The notes under the pieces were generated by a model. The model saw only the letters and a program-made list of their open reading frames with translations. It did no database searches and was not told the DNA's origin. DNA of 64,000 nucleotides. Source: Neptuniibacter sp. 1_MG-2023 (lineage in GTDB: Bacteria > Pseudomonadota > Gammaproteobacteria > Pseudomonadales > Balneatricaceae). The position numbers and the translations under genes are program-made. Of this stretch, positions 29,630 through 38,888 are shown piece by piece. Within the stretch, counting starts at the first letter, position 1; each line of letters opens with the position of its first letter. The stretch lies in contig NZ_JAUOQR010000001.1 of assembly GCF_030547185.1 (NCBI RefSeq), positions 186,001-250,000 of the forward strand, read 5' to 3'.

Positions 29630-31750
29630 CTAAGAAAAATTTCGCCTATACGGCGGTAATGCTGCCAACAACTGCTTACCATAACGACGCGTAATAAAAC
29701 GCCTATCCAGAAGAGTAATTATACCTTGATCTTTTTCAGTTCTAAGTAACCGGCCAGTCGCCTGAGTAAGACGCATTGAGGCCATAGGTATAACCCACTC
29801 AGCAAACGGGTTGCCGCCTTGAGATTCTATCCATTCTGAATATGTGGCATCCACAGGGTCATCAGGCACGCCGAAAGGCAGTTTAGTAATAACCACATGC
29901 GTCAAATATTCACCTGGAAGATCTACCCCTTCTGCAAACGAAGCAAGTCCAAAAATAATACTTGGCAGTTCATTATCTATACGTTCACGATGCAGTCGCA
30001 AAATCTCATGCTTTGCAAGGTCACCTTGAACCAAAATATTGGCGACCATCTTATCAGGCATCTGCTCAAGAACATACCGCATCTGTCGCCAAGAACTAAA
30101 TAACACTAAGGTCGATTTTTCGTTTGGCAAAGAAGCCAACAAAATCTCAGCCAATTCGCCATTATGATCATTCGGGTTACTAGGATCAGTACGCATTGCA
30201 GGAACCCGTAGCTCAGCAGCCTCATTAAAATCAAACGGACTAGGAAATATAGCGCACGGACTATCTACGGGAATACCTAAATCGGCATACAAACGATCAA
30301 ACCGCCCTAGTGCTGTTAACGTTGCAGAAGTTACAACAGCACCATAACATTGAGACCAGAGATGCTCCTGAAGTGTCGCAGCAGCAGATACTGGGCTGCT
30401 ACAACACTCCAGATCTAAACCTTCATTACCATCAACACGCAAGACCCAGCGTGCTGTTGGAAGCCCTCCTTTCTCATCAGGGGACGCATAAGACCGAGCT
30501 AAACCAAACATAGCCTGCATTCTTGAAAGAAAAACACCCATCTGCGGGTACCATTTTTCAGCAACGGATCTGTCAATATCAGCCAACTCACCATCCATCG
30601 CCTCTTTTAATAGATCGACTATCTGCTCTAATTTTAGTACAACACGTTCGGCTGCCGTAGCAAAGTTATGACAAATAAGTTGCAAAGGCTCAGGAATAAC
30701 CCCTTGGGCAAACCGATAACGGTCACTTGTCCCCTGAAGTTTATCCATTAATAACTGCTGCAACAGCAATTGCCACTCCTCCAGTGAACGCTCCATATCA
30801 GAGAAGGGGTTAGCCATTTTTTCTACATAGCCCTGCAATACTACATGCGCTGATGTGTCATTTAGCAGCTTATTTAATGAACGAGTAACTTTCGCCAACC
30901 AGCGCTGACTAGACTTTACACGTAATCTATAGGAAAAATGACCTGTAGTTTTAGTACCAAGATGGTGACCTTCATCAAAAATATAGATCGTATCTTCCGG
31001 AGCGGAAAGAATCGCACCACCACCAAGAGAGAGATCCGCTAACACTAAATCATGGTTTGCAACAATCAAATCCCAGCGGTCAAGCTCTTGTCGGGCTTTA
31101 AAAAAAGGACAAATTGAAAAATTACTGCACCGCCGATTAGTACACTGCATGTGATCACTGGTGGATAATCGCCAAATAGGATCAGCCACAGTATTTTTTA
31201 ATCCATCACGATCGCCATCCCACTCTCCAGAGGCATATAAACTCAGCAACTCCTGAACTTGAGCAATATCTGACTGATCAATTTTCTGCGCGACTTCATC
31301 TTCATACAACGCGATCTGCCCTAACTCATTTTGCTGTTCTAGTACTTTTTCAGCATTAGAAATACAAAAATAACGACCCCGACCTTTTGCTAAACCGTAA
31401 GTAAGACTAACACCCGCCTCCGTCACTAATTGAGGCAGATCTTTCATAATTAACTGTTCTTGCAAGGCTACGGTGGCTGTAGACACAACAACCTTTTTCT
31501 TTCGCTGCTGGGCAATGGGAACCGCAGCAAGAAGATAGGCCAAAGTTTTACCCGTGCCCGTTCCTGCCTCAGTCACACTGATATGAGCCCCCCCATTACG
31601 CTCCCCCTCACTATTCTGAGAAATAGAGGCCAGCGTACGCGCAATCTCAGCAATCATCATTTTTTGGCCATAACGAGATTGCAAGCCACGGTTACTTAAA
31701 AACGTACTATAGGCCTGCTGTATCGACTGTTTAAGTTGCTTATCTAACAA
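29630..31750 (-). CDS. dinG: ATP-dependent DNA helicase DinG
   Basis: XPD-like iron-sulfur DNA helicase of 706 residues, which resolves R-loops and replication problems. Walker A is EAGTGTGKT (61-69) and the DEAH-type box is DEGH (259-262). The four cluster cysteines are at 129 (GRYFC), 203, 208 and 214. The start codon appears to be TTG, giving a family-typical N-terminus ([14 protein letters not shown]); no ATG is available. It is divergent from lexA, and the gap holds SOS boxes, so it is most likely SOS-induced, as in E. coli. Confidence 0.95.
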   Translation of the reverse strand: MLDKQLKQSIQQAYSTFLSNRGLQSRYGQKMMIAEIARTLASISQNSEGERNGGAHISVTEAGTGTGKTLAYLLAAVPIAQQRKKKVVVSTATVALQEQLIMKDLPQLVTEAGVSLTYGLAKGRGRYFCISNAEKVLEQQNELGQIALYEDEVAQKIDQSDIAQVQELLSLYASGEWDGDRDGLKNTVADPIWRLSTSDHMQCTNRRCSNFSICPFFKARQELDRWDLIVANHDLVLADLSLGGGAILSAPEDTIYIFDEGHHLGTKTTGHFSYRLRVKSSQRWLAKVTRSLNKLLNDTSAHVVLQGYVEKMANPFSDMERSLEEWQLLLQQLLMDKLQGTSDRYRFAQGVIPEPLQLICHNFATAAERVVLKLEQIVDLLKEAMDGELADIDRSVAEKWYPQMGVFLSRMQAMFGLARSYASPDEKGGLPTARWVLRVDGNEGLDLECCSSPVSAAATLQEHLWSQCYGAVVTSATLTALGRFDRLYADLGIPVDSPCAIFPSPFDFNEAAELRVPAMRTDPSNPNDHNGELAEILLASLPNEKSTLVLFSSWRQMRYVLEQMPDKMVANILVQGDLAKHEILRLHRERIDNELPSIIFGLASFAEGVDLPGEYLTHVVITKLPFGVPDDPVDATYSEWIESQGGNPFAEWVIPMASMRLTQATGRLLRTEKDQGIITLLDRRFITRRYGKQLLAALPPYRRNFS

Positions 31751-31821
31751 AAGAAGTACCGAGCTCAGGATTGAATGTCTAAGGACAATTCTAACAGCTC
31801 ACTAGGGATAAAAACAAAAAA

Positions 31822-31900
31822 CACTGTATAAAAAAACATAAGTTTCTTTACAAACACAAAATACTGTATAAAAATACACGTACTGTATAAACAAACAGAC
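31822..31900. promoter_or_regulatory. triple SOS (LexA) operator between dinG and lexA
   Basis: Three CTGT-N8-ACAN sites: CTGTATAAAAAAACAT at 31824-31839, CTGTATAAAAATACAC at 31864-31879 and CTGTATAAACAAACAG at 31883-31898. Only the third has the full CTGT...ACAG form. The last two sit 19 bases apart and just before the lexA start codon; the first is 73 bases before dinG. Matches the known LexA consensus; shared control of both genes is inferred. Confidence 0.88.
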
Positions 31901-31906
31901 AATATT

Positions 31907-32509
31907 ATGAAACTAACTAAACGACAAACTGAAGTTCTAGAATGCATTAAGCGCCATATCGGCGAAACGGGTTATCCACCTACCCGTGCTGATATTGCCA
32001 AAGATTTAGGCTTTCGATCCGCTAATGCGGCGGAAGAACATATGAAAGCCTTAGCTAAAAAAGGGGCGATTGAAATTATCCCTGGAACCTCAAGAGGCAT
32101 CAGAGTTCCTGAACTCGAAGCAGACTTAGGTATTCCTATTATAGGCCAAGTGGCGGCGGGTTCTCCCATATTAGCCGAAGAACATGTAGAAGATCACTGC
32201 ACAATTTCTTCAAACTTTTTCCAACCCAAAGCAGATTATCTGCTTCGAGTAAAAGGTGAAAGTATGAGAAACATTGGAATTATGGATGGCGACCTACTCG
32301 CTGTACACCAATGTAATACAGCAAAAGATGGCGAAATTGTCGTTGCAAGAATTGAAGATGAAGTCACGGTTAAGCGTTTTAAGAAAGAGGGAAATATCGT
32401 CTATCTTATCGCTGAAAATGAAGAATTTGAACCGATTGTCATTGACTTGAAAGAGCAAGATATCGCGATTGAAGGCTTAAGCGTTGGTGTAATTCGCAGA
32501 GGTAACTAA
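31907..32509 (+). CDS. lexA: SOS regulator LexA
   Basis: Represses the DNA-damage regulon and self-cleaves when RecA is activated. The winged helix-turn-helix spans residues 1-65 ([20 protein letters not shown]). The peptidase half has its cleavage site at Ala84-Gly85, nucleophile Ser119 (KGESMRN) and Lys156 (VTVKRF), the same numbering as E. coli LexA. Length 200 residues. It starts 8 bases after the last SOS box; the ribosome site is weak. sulA follows 2 bases after its stop, and the pair is likely one operon. Confidence 0.97.
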   Translation: MKLTKRQTEVLECIKRHIGETGYPPTRADIAKDLGFRSANAAEEHMKALAKKGAIEIIPGTSRGIRVPELEADLGIPIIGQVAAGSPILAEEHVEDHCTISSNFFQPKADYLLRVKGESMRNIGIMDGDLLAVHQCNTAKDGEIVVARIEDEVTVKRFKKEGNIVYLIAENEEFEPIVIDLKEQDIAIEGLSVGVIRRGN

Positions 32510-32511
32510 AA

Positions 32512-32982
32512 ATGATGGCACTTCCAGTAAGTACTAAGGCTCCACTTGTTCTTCTAAAAAACAAAGTATCAGCTAAAGTTACATCCCTTCCGGTAACCCC
32601 TTCTACAAAATCGGAGTTAGCTGGCAGTGTTACAGAGATTGTAGTGCAAAATAACAACTTCTCTAACATCCCTATGCTCATGCCTCTACTGGCACAACTG
32701 AGTCAAGATGATAGATGGTTTGTCTGGATCGCTCCCCCTGTACTTTTACCTAAACAGCTTCTAGCTGACGCGGGCATAGATCTAAACAAAGTAATTCTGT
32801 TAAACCCAGATAACAAGCACAGCACCTTCGCTTTAGCTAAACAGGCTTTAAGCACAGGCACAAGCCACTCCGTCATTTCATGGCCTGGTTACCTGTCAGA
32901 AAGGGAGCTAAATGAGCTAGAAAATGCGGCAAAGCAAGGGCAAAGCCACGGAATAGTTATACGTCGCAGGCAGCATAGCTAA
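32512..32982 (+). CDS. sulA: SOS cell-division inhibitor SulA-like
   Basis: A 156-residue protein related to SulA, which blocks FtsZ assembly during the SOS response. Family features are the RWFVWIAPPVLLPKQLLADA region and GIDLNKVILLNPDNKHSTF followed by the SHSVISWPG segment. It lies 2 bases downstream of lexA, in the same position as in Pseudomonas, so it is SOS-controlled through the lexA promoter. The N-terminal 50 residues are poorly conserved and probably flexible. Identity rests on position and pattern. Confidence 0.88.
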   Translation: MMALPVSTKAPLVLLKNKVSAKVTSLPVTPSTKSELAGSVTEIVVQNNNFSNIPMLMPLLAQLSQDDRWFVWIAPPVLLPKQLLADAGIDLNKVILLNPDNKHSTFALAKQALSTGTSHSVISWPGYLSERELNELENAAKQGQSHGIVIRRRQHS

Positions 32983-33007
32983 GGCCCTGATAGATAAGAG
33001 GGCTTTT
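32981..33007 (+). terminator. terminator after sulA
   Basis: GCCCT/AGGGC with a 10-base loop, continued by TTTT, lies between the convergent sulA and the small gene at 33018. The stem is short, so strength is uncertain. Confidence 0.55.
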
Positions 33008-33017
33008 GCAATCCAGT

Positions 33018-33257
33018 TTAATGAATAATAGGTTCTGGCTCTGACTCAGGCTCGGCATTATTATCCAAGTCAAAACCTGATTCGGCAACCATCTGAATAC
33101 CTGCGGTTAACATGACCCGCGCTACGTCAAGATAGTGCCCATTTAACTTATCTTTCAACTCAGATGAGAAATTGACCTTAATCATTGGCTCTGCATCACT
33201 ATCTGCATTCCGTATGGCTAATTCACCATTTTCAAGCTCTATTATTTCCAATACCAT
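33018..33257 (-). CDS. small conserved acidic protein of the lexA-topA block
   Basis: A 79-residue acidic protein starting MVLEIIELENGELAIRNADS, with a conserved beta-rich first half and a Glu/Pro-rich tail. A similar small gene lies between sulA and topA in Pseudomonas (lexA-sulA-two small genes-topA). Function is unknown. The frame also reaches a GTG at 33278 just after the upstream gene's stop; either start is possible. I prefer the ATG because its first residues match the remembered Pseudomonas counterpart. Confidence 0.72.
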   Translation of the reverse strand: MVLEIIELENGELAIRNADSDAEPMIKVNFSSELKDKLNGHYLDVARVMLTAGIQMVAESGFDLDNNAEPESEPEPIIH

Positions 33258-33283
33258 TTCCGACGCTATACCTGACACTTACT

Positions 33284-33808
33284 TTACCACTCCTGCATTC
33301 CTTCTCTCAGAGAATCAACTAACTGAGACAAAGCATTAAACCAACCTTCATACTCGACTATAATCGCCTTATCTTCCGCATGATCAGGATTAACCTGCAA
33401 CACATGGATCTCTGACAGGCTTTTAGTATCGCTAGTAGCCCCTTTCTTATCCGCACCATGCCAACACGCTTCATAAGCACCTATCATCTTATGTAGCCAA
33501 GCTGTCGAATCATTCTCTAACACACTTAATTGTTTTAGCTCTGGGCTTTCAACACCCGTAACTTCAAGCTCAGCAGCTAAAGAGCGGTAACCCTCTAAGG
33601 TTTCAGTATCCACTTTATAAACTTCTGCAATTTCACGTAAAAACGCGTCATAGGCTGACATCAAGTGAAAAAGAACAGATTCATTAAATGACTCAATGAG
33701 TGCATGTTTATTCCAGCTGGTATCATCTTGAGCTTGCTTTAGTAGCTCAAGATGAATACGTGTGAAACTTAATTTCTGATTAGTCCGTGCTAAATAAATA
33801 CCGCTCAT
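33284..33808 (-). CDS. DUF6586-like conserved protein upstream of the small acidic gene
   Basis: A 174-residue soluble protein with no signal peptide. It is mostly helical (LARTNQKLSFTRIHLELLK, SYDAFLREIAEVYK-like region near residue 55) and resembles the DUF6586 proteins found next to topA in Pseudomonas; that name is from memory. Function unknown. It follows topA after 12 bases on the same strand and precedes the small acidic gene by 5 bases, so the three are likely cotranscribed. Confidence 0.75.
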   Translation of the reverse strand: MSGIYLARTNQKLSFTRIHLELLKQAQDDTSWNKHALIESFNESVLFHLMSAYDAFLREIAEVYKVDTETLEGYRSLAAELEVTGVESPELKQLSVLENDSTAWLHKMIGAYEACWHGADKKGATSDTKSLSEIHVLQVNPDHAEDKAIIVEYEGWFNALSQLVDSLREGMQEW

Positions 33809-33820
33809 GGAGTACCCTAA

Positions 33821-36457
33821 CTATTTTTTCGCCTTTTTGCGGGCTTCTTCAACGACCCACTTCCCATCCTGATAGAATGCCCGCCAACCGGTCGCTTTAC
33901 CATTGACCTCGGTCATGACGTATTGCTCCTTAGTCTTTCGACTATATCGAACAACCGTTAAATTTCCATCAGCATCTTTTTTAGGCGCACTAAACAAAAA
34001 TTCATATTTAGGATCTATTTCACTTTGGTGCGGCAACAACTCAACAATTTTTGGCGCTCTTGTTTCCCTGTTTCGTGGAAACTGACTGGCAGCAAGAAAT
34101 AAGCCTGATGCACCATCACGAAGAATATATGTATCCTCAACCTTTTCACAGGCCAATTCTGGCATAGGAACAGGATCCATTTTTGGCGGTGCAGCTTCAC
34201 CACTTCTTAGCAACTTGCGGGTATTCTTACACTCTGTACAGCCAAAATATTTACCGAACCGACCTGTTTTTAACTGCATTTCAGCCGAGCATTTATCACA
34301 CTCTAATACAGGCCCGTCATAACCTTTAATTCTATATTCCCCAGCCTCAACCTCAAAGCCAGAACAATCGGGATTATTACCACACACATGAAGCTTACGT
34401 TTCTCATCTATTAGATAAGAATCCATCGCCGAACCGCATATACCGCAACGGTGCTTTTTACGTAAAATACGTGATTCTTCTTCCTCATCACCATCAACAC
34501 TAACGACCTCATCACCAGGGGTTAAGTTAATAGTACATTTACAACGCTCTTTCGGAGGCAAGCTATATCCAGAACACCCGAGAAAAACACCGGTACTCGC
34601 CGTACGAATCATCATATGACGACCGCAATCAGGACAGCTAATATCTGTCTCTGTCGGCGTATTAGGTCTCATCCCATGTTCATCACTTTGTGCTTCTTCT
34701 AATTTTGCAGAGAAGTCCGCATAAAACTGATCAAGCAATGCTTTCCAATCTGCACTCCCTTCAGCAACGTCATCTAAGCTTTCTTCCATTCGAGCGGTAA
34801 AGCTATAATCCATCAGGTCGGCGAAGTTTTCACCTAAACGCTCAACAACAATATCGCCCATTTTCTGCGCATAAAAACGTCGATTCTGCACTTGAACATA
34901 ACCACGATCTTGGATCGTAGAGATGATCGTCGCATAGGTTGATGGACGACCAATACCTTGTTTTTCTAGCTCTTTTACCAAGCTCGCTTCAGTAAATCGA
35001 GGTGCAGGCTTAGTGAAGTGCTGCTTCGGTGTTAACTCAACTAGTGAAAGCGTTTCGCCCGCATTAACATCAGGTAAGAGTATATCCTCTTCCCCTTTGC
35101 CTTTTGCTGGCATCACTCGTGTATAACCATCAAATTGTAAGATACGGCCTTTAGTCACCAATTCAAATTCTGCAGCGGCAACCGTTACCCGCGTACTCAA
35201 AAACTTAGCAGGTGTCATTTGGCATGCGAGAAACTGTCGGCGAATAAGCTCATACAAGCGCTCAGCATCGCGATCCATGCCTTTAAGGGCTGTGGCCTCA
35301 ACAGTAACATCTGAGGGGCGAATCGCCTCATGAGCCTCTTGTGCTCCCTCTTTGCTGCTGTAACTCAATGGATTCTCCGGCAGATACTTACTACCGAAAT
35401 TATCACCTATATATTCCCTACAAGCCGCGACAGCCTCTGCACTTAAATTGGTAGAATCAGTACGCATGTAGGTGATGTAGCCCGCCTCATATAAACGCTG
35501 AGCCATCATCATGGTTTTCTTCACCCCAAAGCTAAGGCGAGTACTGGCAGCCTGCTGAAGCGTAGAGGTAATAAAGGGTGCAGAAGGTTTACTCGTTGTA
35601 GGTCGATCTTTGCGGCTAATGACCTCTAAGGAGGCTGACTGTAAACGCTCTAAATGTGCTTTTGTCTCAGCTTCAGAGCCAGGCCTAAAGGTATCACCGT
35701 TAACGCGGTTCACCTGTAATTTAAGCGGTGCTTTGCCCTCAGTTAGAACATCGGCCTGCACTTCCCAAAACTCTTCAGGAATAAACGCTCTAATCTCTTT
35801 CTCACGTTCAACAACAAGTTTGACCGCAACCGACTGAACACGACCTGCAGACAAACCACGTGCAACTTTCTCCCATAACAAAGGGGACACCATGTAACCA
35901 ACAACACGGTCAAGAAAGCGGCGCGCTTGCTGGGCATTGACGCGATCCATATCTAATAGGGATGGCTCTTCAAATGCTTCAGTAATTGCTTTTTTGGTAA
36001 TCTCGTTAAACACCACGCGACGATAACGACTTTCATCGCCACCAATCGCTTCGCGTAGGTGCCATGCAATCGCCTCTCCCTCACGGTCCAAATCGGTCGC
36101 GAGATAGATTTCATCGGCATTTTTTGCCAGCCGTTTTAATTCGTCTACGACCTTTTCTTTGCCCGGCAAAATTTCGTAGTGAGGCTCCCACCCTTTTTCA
36201 GGGTCAATCCCCATGCGCCCGATCAGTTGTTCACGCGCTTTCTTCTTTTTATGCTCAACTTTTGCTTCAGGCGACATTTTACGTGTTAGCGCCGCCAAAC
36301 GAGCCCTTTCTTTTGGATCGGTCTTTTTAGTGCTACCGCTCGTTGGCAGATCGCGTATATGGCCTACACTGGATTTCACAACAAACTGGTTGCCCAAGTA
36401 TTTGTTGATAGTCTTCGCTTTAGCAGGTGACTCGACGATAACAAGAGACTTTCCCAT
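33821..36457 (-). CDS. topA: DNA topoisomerase I
   Basis: Type IA topoisomerase that relaxes negative supercoils. At 878 residues it has the full catalytic core plus zinc-ribbon repeats. The Toprim domain opens [15 protein letters not shown] with the DXDXE-like [14 protein letters not shown] at 121-134; the catalytic Tyr is Tyr330 in [12 protein letters not shown]. The C-terminal third has three Cys4 ribbons ([17 protein letters not shown]...[16 protein letters not shown]...CTECKN) and ends in a Lys/Arg-rich tail. First gene of a three-gene minus unit. Confidence 0.98.
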   Translation of the reverse strand: MGKSLVIVESPAKAKTINKYLGNQFVVKSSVGHIRDLPTSGSTKKTDPKERARLAALTRKMSPEAKVEHKKKKAREQLIGRMGIDPEKGWEPHYEILPGKEKVVDELKRLAKNADEIYLATDLDREGEAIAWHLREAIGGDESRYRRVVFNEITKKAITEAFEEPSLLDMDRVNAQQARRFLDRVVGYMVSPLLWEKVARGLSAGRVQSVAVKLVVEREKEIRAFIPEEFWEVQADVLTEGKAPLKLQVNRVNGDTFRPGSEAETKAHLERLQSASLEVISRKDRPTTSKPSAPFITSTLQQAASTRLSFGVKKTMMMAQRLYEAGYITYMRTDSTNLSAEAVAACREYIGDNFGSKYLPENPLSYSSKEGAQEAHEAIRPSDVTVEATALKGMDRDAERLYELIRRQFLACQMTPAKFLSTRVTVAAAEFELVTKGRILQFDGYTRVMPAKGKGEEDILLPDVNAGETLSLVELTPKQHFTKPAPRFTEASLVKELEKQGIGRPSTYATIISTIQDRGYVQVQNRRFYAQKMGDIVVERLGENFADLMDYSFTARMEESLDDVAEGSADWKALLDQFYADFSAKLEEAQSDEHGMRPNTPTETDISCPDCGRHMMIRTASTGVFLGCSGYSLPPKERCKCTINLTPGDEVVSVDGDEEEESRILRKKHRCGICGSAMDSYLIDEKRKLHVCGNNPDCSGFEVEAGEYRIKGYDGPVLECDKCSAEMQLKTGRFGKYFGCTECKNTRKLLRSGEAAPPKMDPVPMPELACEKVEDTYILRDGASGLFLAASQFPRNRETRAPKIVELLPHQSEIDPKYEFLFSAPKKDADGNLTVVRYSRKTKEQYVMTEVNGKATGWRAFYQDGKWVVEEARKKAKK

Positions 36458-36769
36458 AGAGTCCTTCTTTCCTCAGGGCTATATAATTAAGAAGCTATAG
36501 TTTAAAAACAGAAAAGGGTTAGAAAGCAAAATTCAACCATGATTTTGTCTTTTAACCTACGACACTGTAAGCAAATCTACAACGCTTCTTTTAAATAACG
36601 ACATAATAAATAATAATTTGGGTGCATATATAAGTGTTGAGAATGCTGGGGTCAAGCAACAATTGTGATAAAAGTCGACCAATAGACCAACTAGAACTTT
36701 ACCAATGGAGCCTTAAAGGCCACAATATTCAGCATAATCAACAACATCTCAACTGGCTGAAACAACCTC
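36458..36769. promoter_or_regulatory. topA / membrane-protein divergent intergenic region (312 bases)
   Basis: AT-rich divergent gap between topA and the gene at 36770. It must hold promoters for both, but I can place neither with confidence. I see no ORF, RNA gene or strong repeat in it. Confidence 0.4.
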
Positions 36770-37474
36770 ATGTTAAATGACAATATTCTATTAGTAGTAC
36801 TGATTGCAGTAGTTGGGTTAGTTGCTATTACCGTTAATTTTGTCATTACTACACGCGAGCAGCAGGAAGAAGCTAAAGAAAAACGCTTAACCTGGCTTAA
36901 AGGCCAAGCCGAGCATATTCTGCAAGCACTTGCGGTATTAAGAGAGGCTGATTGTAAGCCCGAAATAGTTCAAAAAATTAATGAGCATGCAACAGCACTT
37001 TTAGAAGAAGTCGCTATGCTAGCACCTGATTCCGAGCTTTTCGAAGCATTAACACAACAAAAAGACAGCGCTGACAAAGCGTTCTCATCTCCAGACGTTT
37101 TTGACAGTGACCGATCGCTAAAGCGTGCCCAAATCTACATTAATTTTGCAGAAAAACTTATACTTCAACTGGCACGCGGCGGAAAAATAACACGCCCTTT
37201 AGCCAGAAGTTATCAACAGGAACTTTATTGGTTACGTATCACCGTCGTAGCAGATGCCCATATTATGCAAGGCGAGCGTTTTAAAAAATCAGATGATTTG
37301 ATGACAGCACTCTCCCATTATCGCCATGCGAAAGCGCTGCTCGTTCGAGCTAACATTCCAACTCAAAATAAAAAATCCAGAATGGAAGCCGTTGAGAAAC
37401 TGATTGAAGAGATACAACCCAAAAAACCTAGACCTCAAGGCTCTTTAGCTGAATCATTAGATCGTTTACTTTAG
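36770..37474 (+). CDS. membrane-anchored helical protein of unknown function
   Basis: A 234-residue protein with one N-terminal transmembrane segment (ILLVVLIAVVGLVAITVNFVI) followed by a long helical cytoplasmic part rich in Ala, Leu, Lys and Glu, and a TPR-like stretch (SALSHYRHAKALLVRA-type near residue 185). It lies divergent from topA, in the same place as a conserved hypothetical of Pseudomonas. I do not recognise the family. The ribosome site is weak. Its stop overlaps the stop of the opposite DUF1653 gene. Confidence 0.78.
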   Translation: MLNDNILLVVLIAVVGLVAITVNFVITTREQQEEAKEKRLTWLKGQAEHILQALAVLREADCKPEIVQKINEHATALLEEVAMLAPDSELFEALTQQKDSADKAFSSPDVFDSDRSLKRAQIYINFAEKLILQLARGGKITRPLARSYQQELYWLRITVVADAHIMQGERFKKSDDLMTALSHYRHAKALLVRANIPTQNKKSRMEAVEKLIEEIQPKKPRPQGSLAESLDRLL

Positions 37475-37680
37475 ATTTTGGCAAACCGAGAAACCGTCAG
37501 GCCATTTTCTAATTTCACCTGCTCAACAAACATATCAAGAGGTCGTATCCACAGGCCCTCATCACCGTAACACTGGCGATAAACAACATGCCATTGCTCT
37601 GTCTCAGAGTGTCGAGCTAGGTTAATCACTTCATACTCAGCGCCCTTATAATGCTTATACCGCCCTAATTCGATCTGCAC
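37471..37680 (-). CDS. DUF1653 domain protein
   Basis: A 69-residue single-domain protein with the DUF1653 pattern: LGRYKHYKGAEYEVINLARH, then HVVYRQCYGDEGLWIRPLDMF, ending in the VSRFAKI-type tail. The fold is a small beta-barrel of unknown function. Starts at GTG with GAGAGG upstream. It lies 3 bases after the stop of the upstream minus-strand gene, so the two are probably cotranscribed. Confidence 0.88.
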   Translation of the reverse strand: MQIELGRYKHYKGAEYEVINLARHSETEQWHVVYRQCYGDEGLWIRPLDMFVEQVKLENGLTVSRFAKI

Positions 37681-37683
37681 GCT

Positions 37684-38190
37684 CTAAAACCTCTCTGTCA
37701 CTAAGCCATCTAATAGCGTTTTAATTTCGTCCAAAGCCTCATCACCGCCCTCTTCATTCCAATATACGCCAGCATGAATAGGCGTAGATTCAAGAGAAAA
37801 AACACCGTCAGGTAATTTAGAAATAACCTCTGTTAACTTATCTAACTGTTTTTCAGACAAGGTTCGCTCACCCTCAGACCAACTCCAACCAGATGGGAGA
37901 CCTATATCAGAAATCGATTCCAGTCTGAAAATTTGCCATGTTTTAAAATGATTTTTCTCTTCCCTATTCAAACCTTCACGAATAACTCGATAAGCCGTTA
38001 TATCTCGGGATTCCGGCTCCATTTCACCTTTAGCCCGAGGAGCTGTCAGCCTTTCTAACTGAACAAGAAAACCCATTTTCTTAGCTTTCATTCTCAGTGC
38101 AGCCTGATACTTCTGTCGTGGCGTAGGCATTACCCACATCATTGAACCAATGAGTGACATCATAATAACGATTATGATCATCCATTTCAT
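37684..38190 (-). CDS. membrane-anchored hypothetical protein
   Basis: A 168-residue protein with one N-terminal transmembrane helix (MIIIVIMMSLIGSMMWVMP) followed by a soluble, charged domain containing IFRLESISDIGLPSGWSWSEG and PDGVFSLESTP. I do not recognise a named family. ATG start with CGGAG upstream. Same strand and adjacent to the DUF1653 gene. Confidence 0.75.
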   Translation of the reverse strand: MKWMIIIVIMMSLIGSMMWVMPTPRQKYQAALRMKAKKMGFLVQLERLTAPRAKGEMEPESRDITAYRVIREGLNREEKNHFKTWQIFRLESISDIGLPSGWSWSEGERTLSEKQLDKLTEVISKLPDGVFSLESTPIHAGVYWNEEGGDEALDEIKTLLDGLVTERF

Positions 38191-38275
38191 GAACGGTACT
38201 CCGTTTAAGTGTAAGCAAAGAGGCTTAAAATCAGTTATAAATAAGCGACTTAGGGTTCTGGTATACTTTAGTTAA

Positions 38276-38289
38276 TTGATAAATATCAA
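38276..38289. promoter_or_regulatory. perfect FNR/Anr box upstream of the universal stress gene
   Basis: TTGATAAATATCAA is an exact TTGAT-N4-ATCAA palindrome, 120 bases before the uspA-like start codon. The same class of site occurs before ccoN in this window. Anr-dependent universal stress genes are known in Pseudomonas. Binding is inferred from sequence. Confidence 0.72.
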
Positions 38290-38408
38290 TGCCATGAAGT
38301 TTAACAGAGTACTAAGCCACACGCTCTATGCTAATCTGATTAACAATGAGTGTTGAGCTCTGTAAATAGGCTCAGCATGTGACCGATAAGCACTTCAAGG
38401 AAATAATC

Positions 38409-38852
38409 ATGAGTATTTATAAAAGAATTTTGCTCGCTCTGGATCTGTCCACTGAATCGGAACAACTACAAGACAAAGCTCGTGAGATTGCTTCAACAAA
38501 TCAGGCAGAACTACATATTGTGCATGTAATAGAGCCACTAAGCTTTGCTTACGGCGGTGATGTGCCGATGGATTTAACCTCCATCCAAGAACAACTTGAT
38601 GAACATGCGAAAAACAAGCTTGAAGCATTCTGTGAATCACTAGGCTACCCTGTTACAACAAAACAAGTAGCAACCGGCCAAACTGAATCTGAGATCCACC
38701 GTATTGCTAATGAGCTAGCCATTGATCTAATCATTGTCGGTAGTCACGGCCGCCATGGTATTGCACTGCTATTAGGCTCTACAGCTAATGGCATTCTGCA
38801 CGGTGCAACTTGTGATGTACTTGCGATACGTATAAAAGAAGAGGCTGAATAA
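38409..38852 (+). CDS. universal stress protein UspA family
   Basis: A single-domain USP of 147 residues. It starts MSIYKRILLALDLSTES, has the VGSHGRHGIALLLGS segment near residue 113 (GX2GX9GS-type nucleotide loop), and ends DVLAIRIKEE. ATG at 38409 follows AAGGAAATAATC; a GTG further upstream has no ribosome site. The perfect FNR/Anr box upstream suggests induction under low oxygen. Such proteins support survival in energy-limited cells; the client is unknown. Confidence 0.93.
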   Translation: MSIYKRILLALDLSTESEQLQDKAREIASTNQAELHIVHVIEPLSFAYGGDVPMDLTSIQEQLDEHAKNKLEAFCESLGYPVTTKQVATGQTESEIHRIANELAIDLIIVGSHGRHGIALLLGSTANGILHGATCDVLAIRIKEEAE

Positions 38853-38888
38853 CCTCTCCTTTGTAAGGCTTACCAAGTAGAGAGGAGG

